Shown here: in pieces, positions 45,326 to 57,514 of the stretch
Position numbering within the stretch: the stretch's first letter is position 1
Layout: the number at the start of each line of letters is the position of its first letter
From: Mytilus californianus
Lineage: Eukaryota > Mollusca > Bivalvia > Mytilida > Mytilidae
Direction of reading: 5' to 3'
DNA length: 64,000 nt
Assembly (NCBI RefSeq): GCF_021869535.1
Contig: NW_026262690.1
Coordinates: 87,589,995 to 87,653,994, forward strand
Position numbers and translations under genes: made by a program
The notes under the pieces: generated by a model
Told to the model about the DNA's origin: nothing
What the model saw: the letters and a program-made list of their open reading frames with translations, nothing else
Databases searched by the model: none

Positions 45326-46311
45326 GATAGTAAACAGCACATCTTCTATCCAGACGTAAATTGTTTATTCATCGATTTAGGCTCCAAAATTAATATCAAA
45401 CCATCAAGTAATAAAGAGTAATAATTCAAATTATTGACATTTACATTTAATGATTGAGATCTTGTACACAAAGGCTTTTAATGGACCTCAATCGTGACAA
45501 TATAATGAATAATGAATATATATACATATATGTTTAAAGCGTTTGATAAGATTTTAACTACGTTGTTCTTTTATACCACACTTCACTTAACGTCTTTTAA
45601 TGAGAATATCATTAAACTGATATGAAGCAAATCTTTTGGCAGTTTGTGTAGAAATATTTTTTTTTATTCGTTGTGTACAATTTGTTAACAACTTATTGTT
45701 TTAAATGGCGAATTTGATGGATAAATTCAATAACTTTGTTCATTTTGCTATGTATACTGAATTAGAGGTCAGAATACATACCTATTGTGTTTGTCAAAAC
45801 AACGGAAGTTGTTAATAATCATTTATCTTTGTATTGGTATTTTGATATTCGTTACCAAAAAATTCATTCGGATATAGAAATCAAATAACATTTGCACAAT
45901 ACAATGAGATACTACAAAATTAAGTGAAGATATCATTGAAATCCTGTCTCTCGTTTGAGATGAATTGTGGATTAAAAAATGTCGAAACCTTGTGTTATAA
46001 TTTATCTATGGGACAGTTAAAAAATAGATCAGATAAAAGAAGGACCATAATGTTAAGATTTAAAAAAAGGCGGAAACGTACTATTTGATAATAAGAAAAT
46101 TCCCTATCGGTTATATCGTAAATTAGCTATTTGATAACTGCAAAAATACGTTATAACCGAAAATAATTGGAAAATATCAACATTGCATTACTATTCAAAG
46201 ACAATTCCTTAACTATCCTTATATATCGGTTTCTCAATTCAGTCCGCAATATGAAAAATTTATCATATATGATTGACAGTTGATATACTTTTAAAATGCC
46301 TCGATTTAGAA
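45326..46311. other. Spacer and downstream flank of the pseudogene copy
   Basis: No gene is visible. From about 46230 it aligns to the downstream flank of the intact gene. Confidence 0.5.
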
Positions 46312-47139
46312 TTAAAGCTTTGTAAATTCTTTTTCTTTGTCATATAGTTTTGGTTCTTTGACACTCTCTGGTTGTGAGACCTTTATTTCTGTAATCTCTT
46401 TTCGAGGATTATAAAATTTAGCTGCTAAGAATAAGAATATAAATCCAAACACTTTTAAGCATATCCACCAAACCATGATACGAAGTCTTAAATCGGTCTT
46501 ATTATAAATCCAGCAAGATCTCTGTTCTCCACATGTATCCTGCCATACATCACATGAACTATCAATAATTACGCCCAAAAATATCGGGCCAGGAGTGGTA
46601 CCTGGAATGCATCAATGAATAAATTGTTAAATGCTTTGTCAAAATCGATTGTATTTCTATCATTATACTTTTGTAAGGGGAAACTGTACCGATGTCAGTC
46701 GGAACAAGTTCAGGTATATGAAGACATGTATTGCATGAATTTCCTACAATTTGAAAGTCGGTGCTATACATGCATCACATAGTAAGCATATGCAATATAA
46801 CCATGATTTGAGTGTATAAAATGAGGAACCAAAAGCTATCCAAAGTGATATTCAAGTAAATTGTTATGTAAATACAAAACAAAAAATAGATGGTTCTTTG
46901 AAATGACAAATAACAGAGAATCATTGTCCAGTTTGTCACCTCCCAATGTTATTTATAGAAATTAGAAATCATTTTTGCTTCTATTCTATTGTAAGAATGG
47001 ACTGCTTTTTTAAGTTTATTGAAATATGATTGTTCTCAACATTTGTCCTCTTCTATTGATATTATAATAATTACCTAACAAACGAACAAGTAACAGCTGT
47101 AAACCAATAGCAAAAGATATTTGATCATGAGGAACGCAT

Positions 47140-48195
47140 CTGTATGGATAAAGTAAAAAAACATGACTTTTTTGTGTGATAAAAACATGACATTCAATAT
47201 GTGTGATAAAACCATTACATATTTGTGTGATAACAACATGTAAATGTTTTTTTCTCTCTCACTTCACACCAATGAAGACAAACTATACTAGTTTGAAAGA
47301 ATTCCGAAAAAATTAGTTTAATATGATATTTTGAACAGAATATTGCTGATATAATGTGAACAAGTACACTTCAATTGCGTTTAAAAAAACAAAATTGTAG
47401 TATAGCAGCCAAACTAAAAACATTCTAATGTTGAAAAAGTAAAAAAGAACACGTTAATACTCATTACTAACTAAAACTGAGGGAACACACATCAAATATA
47501 AGAAAGTCTTACTGAAATACTGTTAACAGTATGGTAGTTGTAGATACATTGCATACGGAAGAAACCTAACAAACGGAAGAATGAATAAACATATTATCAA
47601 AATTAAACATAATAAAATAAAAAAACGATCCATATATACAACACATATTACTTTGAAGGAGTATAATTTCGTTCATGATGTTGACATTGAAGTAATTGAA
47701 CAATGGAATAACATGTTAAAGTGGTTTTTTGTTTTGTTATGTTTTTAAGTTTAGGTCAATAGACAGCATACATATCGCTATTGGTAAATTATTATTTGTC
47801 TTGTTTACTTGTAATGTGAACTAGGATAATGAAAATTGTTTACCACCAAACTGAACTGTTCAGTGTTTGTCACATATATGCACACAGTAGCTTTGAAGTA
47901 TAAGTTCAGTAGAAAATGTTCTGGTTAATTATATAGATAAAAAAGTAAATAAAAAACTTTAATCTATTAAATCTTGTTTATATTGAATACACAAGTTTCA
48001 CAAAAATCCATACAAACAACGGTACATTGCCGTCTCAACTGCATGTTCTACAAGGGAATTCAAAAATTCTCTCTGCATAGAAAGATGGTCTTCGGAAATA
48101 CTGAGTACGGGTTTATTCTCGTAACGGTATTAATCATCTGTTGATTCTAAAAAATAACTCTAAAGAACTTCTGGATAATACAAATCTCAATCTCT
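47140..48195. other. Pseudogene intron 11/10 region without exon 10
   Basis: It aligns in part to 21804-21940 and 23830-24120 of the intact gene. There is no trace of the retroelement found there in the intact gene. Confidence 0.55.
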
Positions 48196-48199
48196 CTTA

Positions 48200-48570
48200 A
48201 GATCATTTTAACTCTATCAAAACTTGATTTTCAACCCTGTATACCATAATTCCCCATGAGAAATTGAAGAATCGTCTTAAAGATGTAATCCAAAATGCTT
48301 TTCAATCTAAGAATGGTAGCATACGTTTTAAATTTTTACTTACACTTGATACCAAACGGCACATTTTAATTATAGTAAACAACAAGGTAACAAGAGGAAC
48401 AAGTGATCAGTATGCTTGAGTTTCTTATTGACAGTATAATTGTTGAATTTCCTATGGAAACGAACTGTGCGCCTGTCATTGCCAACCTCTTTTTATTAGC
48501 AGTAATATACCAACTTCACCAGCATATGGGATATACATTTTCCAAACTCATTCGGTATTAATGAGCGTCA
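48200..48570 (+). mobile_element. Decayed Penelope-like RT fragment
   Basis: TCTATCAAAACTTGATTTTC, GTAATCCAAAATGCTTTTCA and GGAAACGAACTGTGCGCCTG (the motif B region) are in order. It is the counterpart of 24455-25400 without the nested insertion. Confidence 0.65.
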
Positions 48571-48649
48571 AGCTACTACTCAGACTTTCCAAAACGTACT
48601 CAGTGTCTGAGCAAAACATTGATGAATCAGGGTTATATCAAAGATAAAA

Positions 48650-48790
48650 TTGAGAATGGAAATGGGTAATGTGTCAAACAGACAACAACCCGACCATAGA
48701 GCAGACAACAGCTGGAGGCCACCAATGGGTCTTCAATGCAGCAAGAAACTCCCGCACCCGGATGTTTCCTTCAGCTGGCCCCTAAACAAA
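48650..48790 (+). repeat. Dispersed repeat, family E
   Basis: AGACAACAACCCGACCATAG, CCACCAATGGGTCTTCAATG and CTCCCGCACCCGGATG. A second copy is at 54550-54720. Confidence 0.75.
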
Positions 48791-48869
48791 TAAGTATACT
48801 AGTTCAGTGATATTGGACGTCATACTAAACTCCAAATTATTCACAGGAAACTAAAATTAAAAATGATAC

Positions 48870-49250
48870 AAGACTAACAAAGGCCGGAGGCTCCTGACTT
48901 GGGACAGGCGCAACAATGCGGCGGGGTTAAACATGTTTTTGAGATCTCAACACTCCCCCTATACCTCTAGCAAATGTTGAAAAAACAAACGCACAGTAAA
49001 ACTCAGTATAATAGAAGTCCGAGTCCGATGTGAGAATAGGAAACAAAAGAAAATAAACAAATGACAATAATACATAAATAACAACAGACTACTAGCAGTT
49101 ACTGACATGCCAGCTCCAGACCTCAATTAAACTGATTGAAAGATTATGTCTTCATTATATGAATATCAGGCAAAATCCCTCCTGTTAGGGGTTTAGTATT
49201 ATACCGTCATAAAATATATGAGAAGAACAAAACCCGTGTCATGCCAACAA
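48870..49250 (-). mobile_element. Retroelement tail
   Basis: The complement of the block at 2403-2830, including GGAGGCTCCTGACTTGGGAC, AGTCCGAGTCCGATGTGAGA and TGACATGCCAGCTCCAGACC. On the minus strand it follows the frame at 49271-49543. Confidence 0.65.
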
Positions 49251-49270
49251 CTGGTTTTAGAATAAATGTG

Positions 49271-49543
49271 TTAATTCCGATGCAAAGACCCTATAAGTGA
49301 ATCAATATTAAAACCAAAATATGCAATCTTTAATGACCTGACAACAGTATCGTAACTATATCCCTTCTTAATAAGTCTGTTTAAAGGTTTTGTTAGCTTT
49401 TGAGGTATATACTGAAGAACACGTTTTTCTAAAACTTTGTTCAAAAGATACCAAAACCTTCTTGAAAAATATTCCGTATCAAAGTCACATATATACATGA
49501 TTGTCTTGAAATGTAGATTCTTGGTACTGACGTTGTTTATCAT
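49271..49543 (-). pseudogene. C-terminal fragment of a retroelement polyprotein
   Basis: The frame reads YFSRRFWYLLNKVLEKRVLQ, then LTKPLNRLIKKGYSYDTVV and YFGFNIDSLIGSL before a stop. It lies directly upstream of a repeated tail, so I take it as the end of an RT-type protein of a family other than those at 1183, 32075 and 40766. The class is uncertain. It is absent from the intact OATP gene, so it was inserted only into this copy. Confidence 0.5.
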
Positions 49544-49559
49544 CTATATATGTGTTATA

Positions 49560-49850
49560 ATGTTCTTTTCTTTGTCTTTGTAAATTATTTAACCTTGACT
49601 GTTTAGTTCATTTTTGGTAATATCCTCTTGGTGTGGTTCGGTAGTTATACGTCCCGCCATTGTGTAATTGTGCTATGGTCATTTATGTATTCTTGTTTTC
49701 GTTAGTGCTTTGTCTATTTGCTATTTTGTTTTCTTTAATCGTGATTAAGATTAAAACACAATGTTGACTATTGTATCCTTATTTTTAAAATTTTCCTTTT
49801 ATATCTGTTTGTTTTGTTCACACATTTTTGTCAATAAATGGAATTGTGAG
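49560..49850 (+). mobile_element. Retroelement tail, counterpart of 25440-25725
   Basis: CTTGACTGTTTAGTTCATTT and TACGTCCCGCCATTGTG. It ends at the deletion join near 49850 (TTTTTGTCAATAAATGGAA). Confidence 0.65.
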
Positions 49851-49856
49851 AGACGG

Positions 49857-50660
49857 AAAAAGGGAACGGGATTGAAGTTACAAAATTAGGAACATATACG
49901 TTATCATTTTTCAAACGGATATTTCATAACGGTCAGCCAACTCGTGATGGCGTTCGTAAAAATAACGAAGGGGTGATTTCAACTTCACCAAGTAGAACTC
50001 TTGATTTAATAGCTTCTTTGTGAGAAGTAACTCTCAAGGAAATCATGATAGGAAATACAAACCTACAATATCGTATCAACTTGAGATATATACTCCGTAT
50101 GCAGGCGCTGCTGGAATGTTGCTACATAGACAGTTCACATTGGAAAAGCTGAAATTGTCTTTTTTGTCGTAAAGTTTTATTTTCAACCGACCCTCATTAA
50201 CAATATCTATATGAATTTCAAGATATGAGGCGGACTTAACTGTATCTATTGTATCCTTTATCTCAAATTCGATGGGTAGATGCGTTTAACATAGTCACCA
50301 AATTTTGGATTATTTAGTGAGAGAACATCATTTATATAGCAGAAAGTTATAGTATACCGTTGACTTCTTTTCTTTCTTCCTAAGAAGTTCCTGTATATGA
50401 ATAAAGGAACAAGTCGGCAAGATGAGGGGCACAGTTTGTTCACATTAAAATGCCGATTGTTTGTTGAAAACACGTCCTCTAAACGTAACACATATGTTGT
50501 CAATCAAGAAATCAAGCATCTTGATAATTTCAGTTGTTTTTAATCAGATTGATTTCTTTACGATGTAGGATTTATCCTTCCGTAAGACAAGATACTTGTA
50601 TCTACATTGGCCATTTTTTTTCATGATAAAAAGGAGGACCAACTCTTTTGATTTTTGTTT
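49857..50660 (-). mobile_element. Penelope-like copy shared with the intact gene
   Basis: The counterpart of 26737-27740, without the nested family D piece. The minus-strand words CTTGAAATTCATATAGAT and NPKFGDYVKRIYP (50258-50320) show the RT origin. Confidence 0.65.
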
Positions 50661-53389
50661 TCCATTTATATGAAAGTGGTTCGAGTTAACATAATTGTGA
50701 CGATAAGTATATAATTGCGTTATTCTTCTTCTGATTTAATTGCTTGCAAAAATTATTTTGTTTACAGAACTCAAGGGGTGATTTCTGGGTCGTAAAGTTA
50801 TTGTTTAAGAAAAATATCCTACCTTCGTTCCATTTGTAATGATAGCTTCTGTACAACCTGCATGACACGGTGAAAAGTAAACTGTTTTGTTTTGATCACA
50901 AATTGGTTCAAACCCTGCTGTTGTGCAACCACAGTCATTATTACAGCCAGCAATCAAGGTAGTTCCAATTTCTCTGAAAATAATATTTTCTGGTAAGTTT
51001 TCCGAACTTAGTTTAAAAGATAAACATTATAACTTAACTTCAGGGACATTATGTCCTGATTGCTACGTTTTGTTTACTTTACAAATTTGTTTCTGTAGAA
51101 AAATATCCTTGACTACTAAAGTAATAGTATTTATATGACAAGTCGGAAATTAATAACTCACACTTTGTAGTCTGTTGACACTCCAGCAAGTGGTTGACTA
51201 AGACAACTTGTTAAGAATGATGGTCCAAGTAAATCTGCGAGGCCAATACTATTGCAACAAAAGTATATTATTCCACGAAGCCTCAGATTAAGTTTCTTAA
51301 CCATATATCCACCAACTATCATTCCACCACCATATCCAGGTATTGTTATAGCACCTGTCATCAAATAATAAAAAAATACTTTTGTTTGAGACGTTATGTT
51401 AATCTCGACACGTTTTTTTTTTGTTTTTTTTTTTAGATGCTGTTCGGTTTTTGTTTCATTAACGTACATACCATGTGTCCGTTTTTTTAAACATCAACAT
51501 AAAAACATTATGTAAGGCAACACAAGCAGTCTGATAATACTAATATTACAATAAACCTTCGTTGCATTTAAGTATATATCTATATCTCTCAATTATTTTG
51601 CGATAATCAGTTGAACCTTTAGTTAGACGGGATTTTCAGATCTTCCAATTAGCAGTATGTTATTTTCAACTGTATATGTTAAGCAATCGTAATGAAAAAT
51701 GGAAATTTAAGGTCTTTTTCTGTTGAATAAGTACTTCATTGTGTAAGACAAAGAATTAAACAATATTCACATAAATAAGTAATTGCCCTCCGAAAGAACA
51801 TGATATATCTATCATTATCTTTTTACTTGAGGTTTATTTACAGGCGCTTATTCGATCATTTCAAAGTATACATGTACATGGTATTCTCATTTTGGAATTA
51901 CCCATAATAGTTCCTGCAGTAGCTAGGTCAATATTGAATAATTCTTGTATTATTTTTGATCCGAATGTTGCTGTGCCACCAATAAGCAAAGTTTCACACA
52001 CACTGCCCAAACATATTAAAACTTATGTTGGGTTCTTGATCTGAAAGACGGTTACAATATCCTTGAAAAATAAAATATCTTTAGGGCATAGTAAAATGGA
52101 TTGCTGATTCGTTATCTTTTGAATGTGTATTGATGTAAAAATTACACAACAATAAAAAGAGGAACTCAGTTGAATTACAAAATATATACTTGAATTTTTA
52201 CAATTTAAATAAATTAAGCTTGTTTGGTTGTTAAACCATAAAAAAAAGAGTTTAAAGTTTATGGTTTGACTAACAATAACCAGATCAACTCGAATAACAT
52301 AGTCAAATAGTGCAATTATAAAAGACAATTTTGATGTATATGTGTGTTTGTTTGAATGAATGATTTATACAACATTTTGGTTGCAAGGCCTTATCAAGCT
52401 AAAATATCTCCAATCCAAAATAATAACTGTAACACTTGAAAGACATTTATGTGAAAAGTTTGACATTATGTTTGATATTATTATCTATAAAAACCACATT
52501 TTATATCAATATGTAGCAGGGAAAATTAAAAATCTATCTCACATTAAGATTTAAAAAAAGACAAATCCATACACACCATTGTGGATTATGTTTGCATGCG
52601 GTTATCACTACAAAAGGGACTGCATATGGAACACAAACAATTTACCCCACTATGTACCCCTCATAGATATCCTGAAGATTAACCAATAATATGTCTGAAT
52701 TAAAATCTTACCAAAAACAGGAATGATCGCGGAAAATCTTTCCAGTTTTTACCATATGATGCTTGTGCAGTGATTTCTTCTGCATCATTATTTTACGCTT
52801 CAGACTGTCTTTGCTTTTGGAGCTCTTCATAGCCTTGTCAATATTAAAAACAAAATCTGACAAAAGGCAATTTTGAATATCCTTTTGTTTACACAATGTG
52901 CTGTTTTTCAGTAGCCATATCGCATATCCAAATAGCGATATCAGTCGTTGAAGAAAACGAATCATGATTCATTAATTTTTGATATACCAAAGACGATTAA
53001 CACAATCGGATTCTTCGTAGTTGCTCTAGCTAATGCAAATATATAAAACATTTGTGTGAAGCGTATGATTCAATATTCAGAAAGACTTTTTTTTCTTCTT
53101 TGTTTCTAATGCATCTACTAGTGTAGATCGGTACTCTCTTTTTTAGAAAGCTCCAGATTGATTGTTTCCATCCACTTCTTTGATCTTTTTTTTGTTTCCT
53201 ATTTTTTCTTTGAGAAAAGCCAGTTAATTTTCACCTTGTCTTATGAATTCAGATTACATTTATTTGTATAGTAGTTATTTCCTATCATATTTGCTAATTC
53301 TTCGGTACGTTTTGTCTAAATTGTGCAAGAACAAATAACAATAAAACATATATTATCATTTGATTTCCGTGTATTCGACACGTTTTTTG

Positions 53390-53600
53390 TGGAATTACCT
53401 TCAATATATTAACGCTTGTGAAAAAAAGGTTTTGGAAAACCAAAATTAGTAATAAAGAGTATAAACCAAATTACTAAAAATAACAGACAAAGTTGTGCAA
53501 AGTAAAAGTTTCCTGAGAGAATCGTAACCTTTGTTTGAGACAAATTCCATTATTCTTTGAAATTAAAAAGACAAAAAAGTTTTATTTTTATCATATGAAT
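53390..53600 (-). mobile_element. Remnant of the family 2 Penelope-like element
   Basis: It matches 32631-32760 only (GGAATTACCTTCAATATATT, AATAAAGAGTATAAACC). The part with motifs B and C has been lost from this copy. Confidence 0.55.
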
Positions 53601-53964
53601 AATGAACGACTTGTTACTGAACGAATGGTATCTTAAATATATGTAGATATGTGTTAAAGTAGTGTAGAAAGTTTTGAAGATACTCTCAATATATCTCAAC
53701 TTCAGCTATAAAAAATCAGCATTTACCTGGAAGACGTCGAGGGTACCCAAGTATTTGAAAGGCAACTAAAATAAATGCTGGAACAGCTATTATGATTCCA
53801 ATCCACCATGCTCCTACCCATTGCGGATCTGATGATGTCAGTGGTAAGCTGAAACAATAGAACATTAATATAAATCTCCTTTAATTAAGATTAACTTAGT
53901 TAAATCAATTTTAAAGATACTCAAGATAAACAGGAACTATAGAACTTATAACACATGCAAAGGC

Positions 53965-54370
53965 ACATGGGTCAAAATATGTCACAAAGACCGAGAAGGC
54001 ACGTGAATCAAATATTTCAAAGTTATCAAGAAGGCACGTGAATCAAAATATTTCAATGATATCAAGAAGGCATAATGAATCAAAATATTTCAAAGATGCC
54101 GTAAAGGCACGAATCAAATCATTTTGTATATACCGTGGAAGAACGAGTATCAAAATAAGTTGAAGAACATAGAAAGAACATGAATAGTCAAACTTTGCAG
54201 GTACTAAACAGGAACATGTACCGAAAAAGTTTGAAAATACATTAAGAAAAACATAAATTCTTTTCTAGGATACTATTGACAAACATAAATGCTAAAAGTT
54301 TGAATATACTAACTGGGAACAAACATCAAAACATATGAAGATACATAGGAAGAACATTAATAAAACAAAG
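53965..54370 (-). repeat. Degenerate 35-bp minisatellite, pseudogene intron 4
   Basis: Units such as GAGAAGGCACGTGAATCAAA, CAAGAAGGCACGTGAATCAA and CAAGAAGGCATAATGAATCA: four clear units against three in the intact gene. Confidence 0.8.
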
Positions 54371-54549
54371 ACTGCAGATGCAGAACATAAAAACATAAAG
54401 GGAAAATGGTTTTTTCATCGGTTGAAATATGTCTATCAACTAGCTGTCAATAACAGTGAATACTCTTAGATTAGTTCTTTGTGTTTTTTATTGTTCTTAA
54501 TCTTTTGTCAACTGAAAAAGTGCAAAGTTAATCATACATTTTCAATAAA

Positions 54550-54720
54550 ATTGAGAATGGAAATAGGGAATCTGTCAAAGAGACAACAACCCGACCAAAA
54601 GAGTAGAAAACAGCCGAAGCTTACCAATGGGTTTTCAACACAGAGAGAACATCCCGCACCCGGAGGCGTACTTCAGCTGGCCTCTAAACAAAAATGTGTA
54701 CTAGTTCAGTGATATTGCAC
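54550..54720 (+). repeat. Dispersed repeat, family E
   Basis: AGAGACAACAACCCGACCAA, CTTACCAATGGGTTTTCAAC, CATCCCGCACCCGGAGG. It is absent from the intact gene at the same place. Confidence 0.75.
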
Positions 54721-56719
54721 GTCTACTTTGGTATAACAAAAAGTTATTATAAATCATAATTTCTTTTCTCCAACGACTGATAGTGCTATTCGGAAAAGCG
54801 ACATGGCTACTGAAAAAATAGGCCATTGTATAAATAAATTGATATCTAAAATTATCTTTCGTCTACTGAAGACGTTTGTGTGCATAACAAATGTACTTAC
54901 TTTGCTACGTCAAGTTTGTCTACGTCAACAAATACGTCCAGAACATTACCCCCTACATTGTAACCTATGGCAACCCAACTGCAGCCGAGCAAAAAGTTAA
55001 ACTTAAAAATAAAAAAGTACAGAATATTGTCATTTTTTATTAACCTTGTATCTCGCTACCTTATTAAAATGTTGTGTTAGAGAAAGCTCTTTTTGTTCCC
55101 GATAAAGTCACTTTCAAATTATCTCATACCATCATTTCTAAAGTCCAATTTTACATAACTTAAAACAAGAAAGCATTTCAGTTCTAACAGTAATTTTTGT
55201 AAGCAATCTGTTTTATGTCTTTAAACGAGAGTAAATTGAAGGAAAATGCATAATATTATTATTCGTTTTTTCAGATCGTAAATATATTTATTCATCAAAC
55301 AATAATATTTTTCTTACCTATATAAAATGATGTTAATTTCTGTTTACAGTTCTCGTCTATATAACTAAGCCCAATATTAAACATTGGAACAGCACCTATT
55401 CCTAATAACATTTGTCCAACAGTAAACAAGGCATAATATGCTTTGAAGTATTCTTTGATGTCATCAACGTCTGAGGAACACGAAGACGTTGTATTTCTTG
55501 TGCTGCAAAGGTTGTTGCTCCAATTTTTAGAGGAATCTAGTGAAATATGGAAAATGAAATACTGTAGCTCCTTCGTTTCAATATTTATTACCTAATCGTG
55601 GTTAAATCGAAGAAATGATCATTGATGATACATATCTTCAATTTACTTTGATCACTTATATATTAACATTGTCTATAACAGCTGTTTTAATTAATCGAGT
55701 GTTAACTTCTCTTTTCAGAGAACTTTCCAATATATCTGCTTCATTTATCTTTATTAAAACTAGAAGATTTTGAAAACAAAGTTTGTTTTAGCGTTTTATA
55801 ACCATTAAATCCCTGTCTTGTTATCTAAATTCATTCAAGTTCCTATCGTGGCTATACGGGAAGATGCATTTACAAATAGTGATACCTCTCAACTATAGAG
55901 GTTTGTTTAATATAAGCTCTGTGTATAAACAAACAAGAAATCAGATGTAGTGAAGGGTGAGAATTATTCATACCTGATATTGTGTAAACATACTTTACTC
56001 CTATAAACTGCGGAAGAGAAAAATACAAGACAACCAAACGCCATTAATAAGATTCCAGCCCCCATCAGCTTAGGTTTATGACGTCTTTCCCCAAAGTAGC
56101 CGATAAAGATTAATAGTACAAAAGCTCCAAAATCATTGGCACTGGTAATAATGGCGGATTTGGAACAAGACAGTTCATAGCGTCATTTTAGAGCTGGTAT
56201 AATTACATTCACCCCGCTATTTACAATGAATCCCTCGAAAAAGTTGAAAATGCATTGCCAGAAAACGTGCCATCGAATTGAATTCAGCCTCTGTATACAA
56301 CTGAATAAGAAAAAAAAAACATAATCATGTATGACTTGTAAAAAAGGAGAAGATACTTTAATGACATAATTACAATAAAAACAGACAACATCGTGGCCTA
56401 AACGAAAAACATCAAATAGACAAAAACAATCTACAAAACGCTATATAAAAAACTTAAAAAAAAAGCAACACAATCCGCTCCAAAAAACGGGAGTTATCTC
56501 GTATTTTCTAGAAGGGTACGCAGATGGTGTGTTCGACAAAAACATAAAGTAATGAATTAATGTACGTATAGTAAAAAATGTTAAATTATAAATTAAGTAT
56601 TTTGTACGAAAAAGATTAGATACAAGATACTATAAAATGCCAAACATCGATCGTTAGGCAGAATAATTTAATTACAATGAACATAAAGTCTGGCTTCAAA
56701 GTCAGAAACCTGTAATCAA

Positions 56720-56945
56720 GTGGTCAACACTGTTTTCTGCCTTTCATATTTGTTTTTCGTTTTATTGTTTTATGACAAATAAGACCTATGTTTTTCGCTT
56801 GAAATATATTTTGTCATTCAAGGGCCTTTTATACCCTATTATACGATATTGGTTTTGCTTTTTATTGAAAGCCGTATGGTGACCTGTCTATGTCGTTTGG
56901 TCCCTGGTGGATAATTGTCTTAACGGCAATCATACTACATCTTCT
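56720..56945 (+). repeat. Family C tail, shared with 36225
   Basis: ATAAGACCTATGTTTTTCGC to GCCGTATGGTGACCTGTC and TTAACGGCAATCATACTAC. Confidence 0.65.
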
Positions 56946-57179
56946 TATTTTAATAACATATAATATTTTGAATTAATTAACAACCCAAAAAAAATATGAT
57001 TAATGACCATCATGAAAAAATTCAATGCAAAAATAAAAAAAATATACAATGGTCTAGCCCACAACAGACATTAATGAAAGAAAATGTCTATACTTAATGC
57101 TGAAAATGGTTAACGCTCTAAGTCACTTATTGGAAAAAAGTATTTGATCAGTTTTAGCAATAAAACATATGGTGGTCGT

Positions 57180-57430
57180 TATATAGCAATAAAACCAGGT
57201 TCAACCCATCAATTTGTTCGTAAAATGTCCTGTATCAGTTGACAGTTGTTATAAGACAGTCCGTTTCTATGTATGTAAGCGTTTGCTTTTTGTAGTTTAG
57301 TATTTCTGTTGTACCGATGTTTTCCTCTAATATTAAATGTGTTTCCCTCAATTTTAGTTTTTTATCCGTACTTGTTTTTGCTTAAACGGATTGACCATTG
57401 AACAGCGGTATACTACTGTTGCCTTTATCT
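57180..57430 (+). mobile_element. Family 3 tail
   Basis: GCAATAAAACCAGGTTCAAC through TGAACAGCGGTATACTACTG and TTGCCTTTATC. Confidence 0.7.
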
Positions 57431-57514
57431 AATAAACACTATATAAAAAATTAATTACCCAGATTTCATTGGACCACATCCATAGCGGCGGTCTTCGTTT
57501 TGATCGTCGACCAT

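Larger units (their letters stand above)
46312..57514 (-). pseudogene. Tandem OATP/SLCO copy, decayed
   Basis: Eleven exons match the intact gene in order and phase: 57459-57514, 55974-56300, 55318-55536, 54901-55002, 53727-53848, 52712-52833, 51902-52040, 51162-51354, 50823-50973, 47075-47139, 46312-46601. Lesions: TGA at 56183-56185 and one added A at 56019-56023 (exon 2); acceptor AG changed to AA at 55003-55004 and one base lost near 54976 (exon 4); TAA at 52793-52795 (exon 6); TAA at 52023-52025 (exon 7); and no counterpart of exon 10 between 47140 and 50822. Exons 1, 3, 5, 8, 9, 11 and 12 are open, with family residues such as WVGAWW and the Kazal cysteines kept. The first stop would end translation after fewer than 60 residues. 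A transcript is possible; a full carrier is not. This is not a processed copy, because introns are kept. Confidence 0.92.

Noticed and set aside
52023-52328. 101-codon minus-strand frame upstream of pseudogene exon 7
   Set aside because: It covers intron sequence in a frame different from the transporter and only ends at the exon. No motif.
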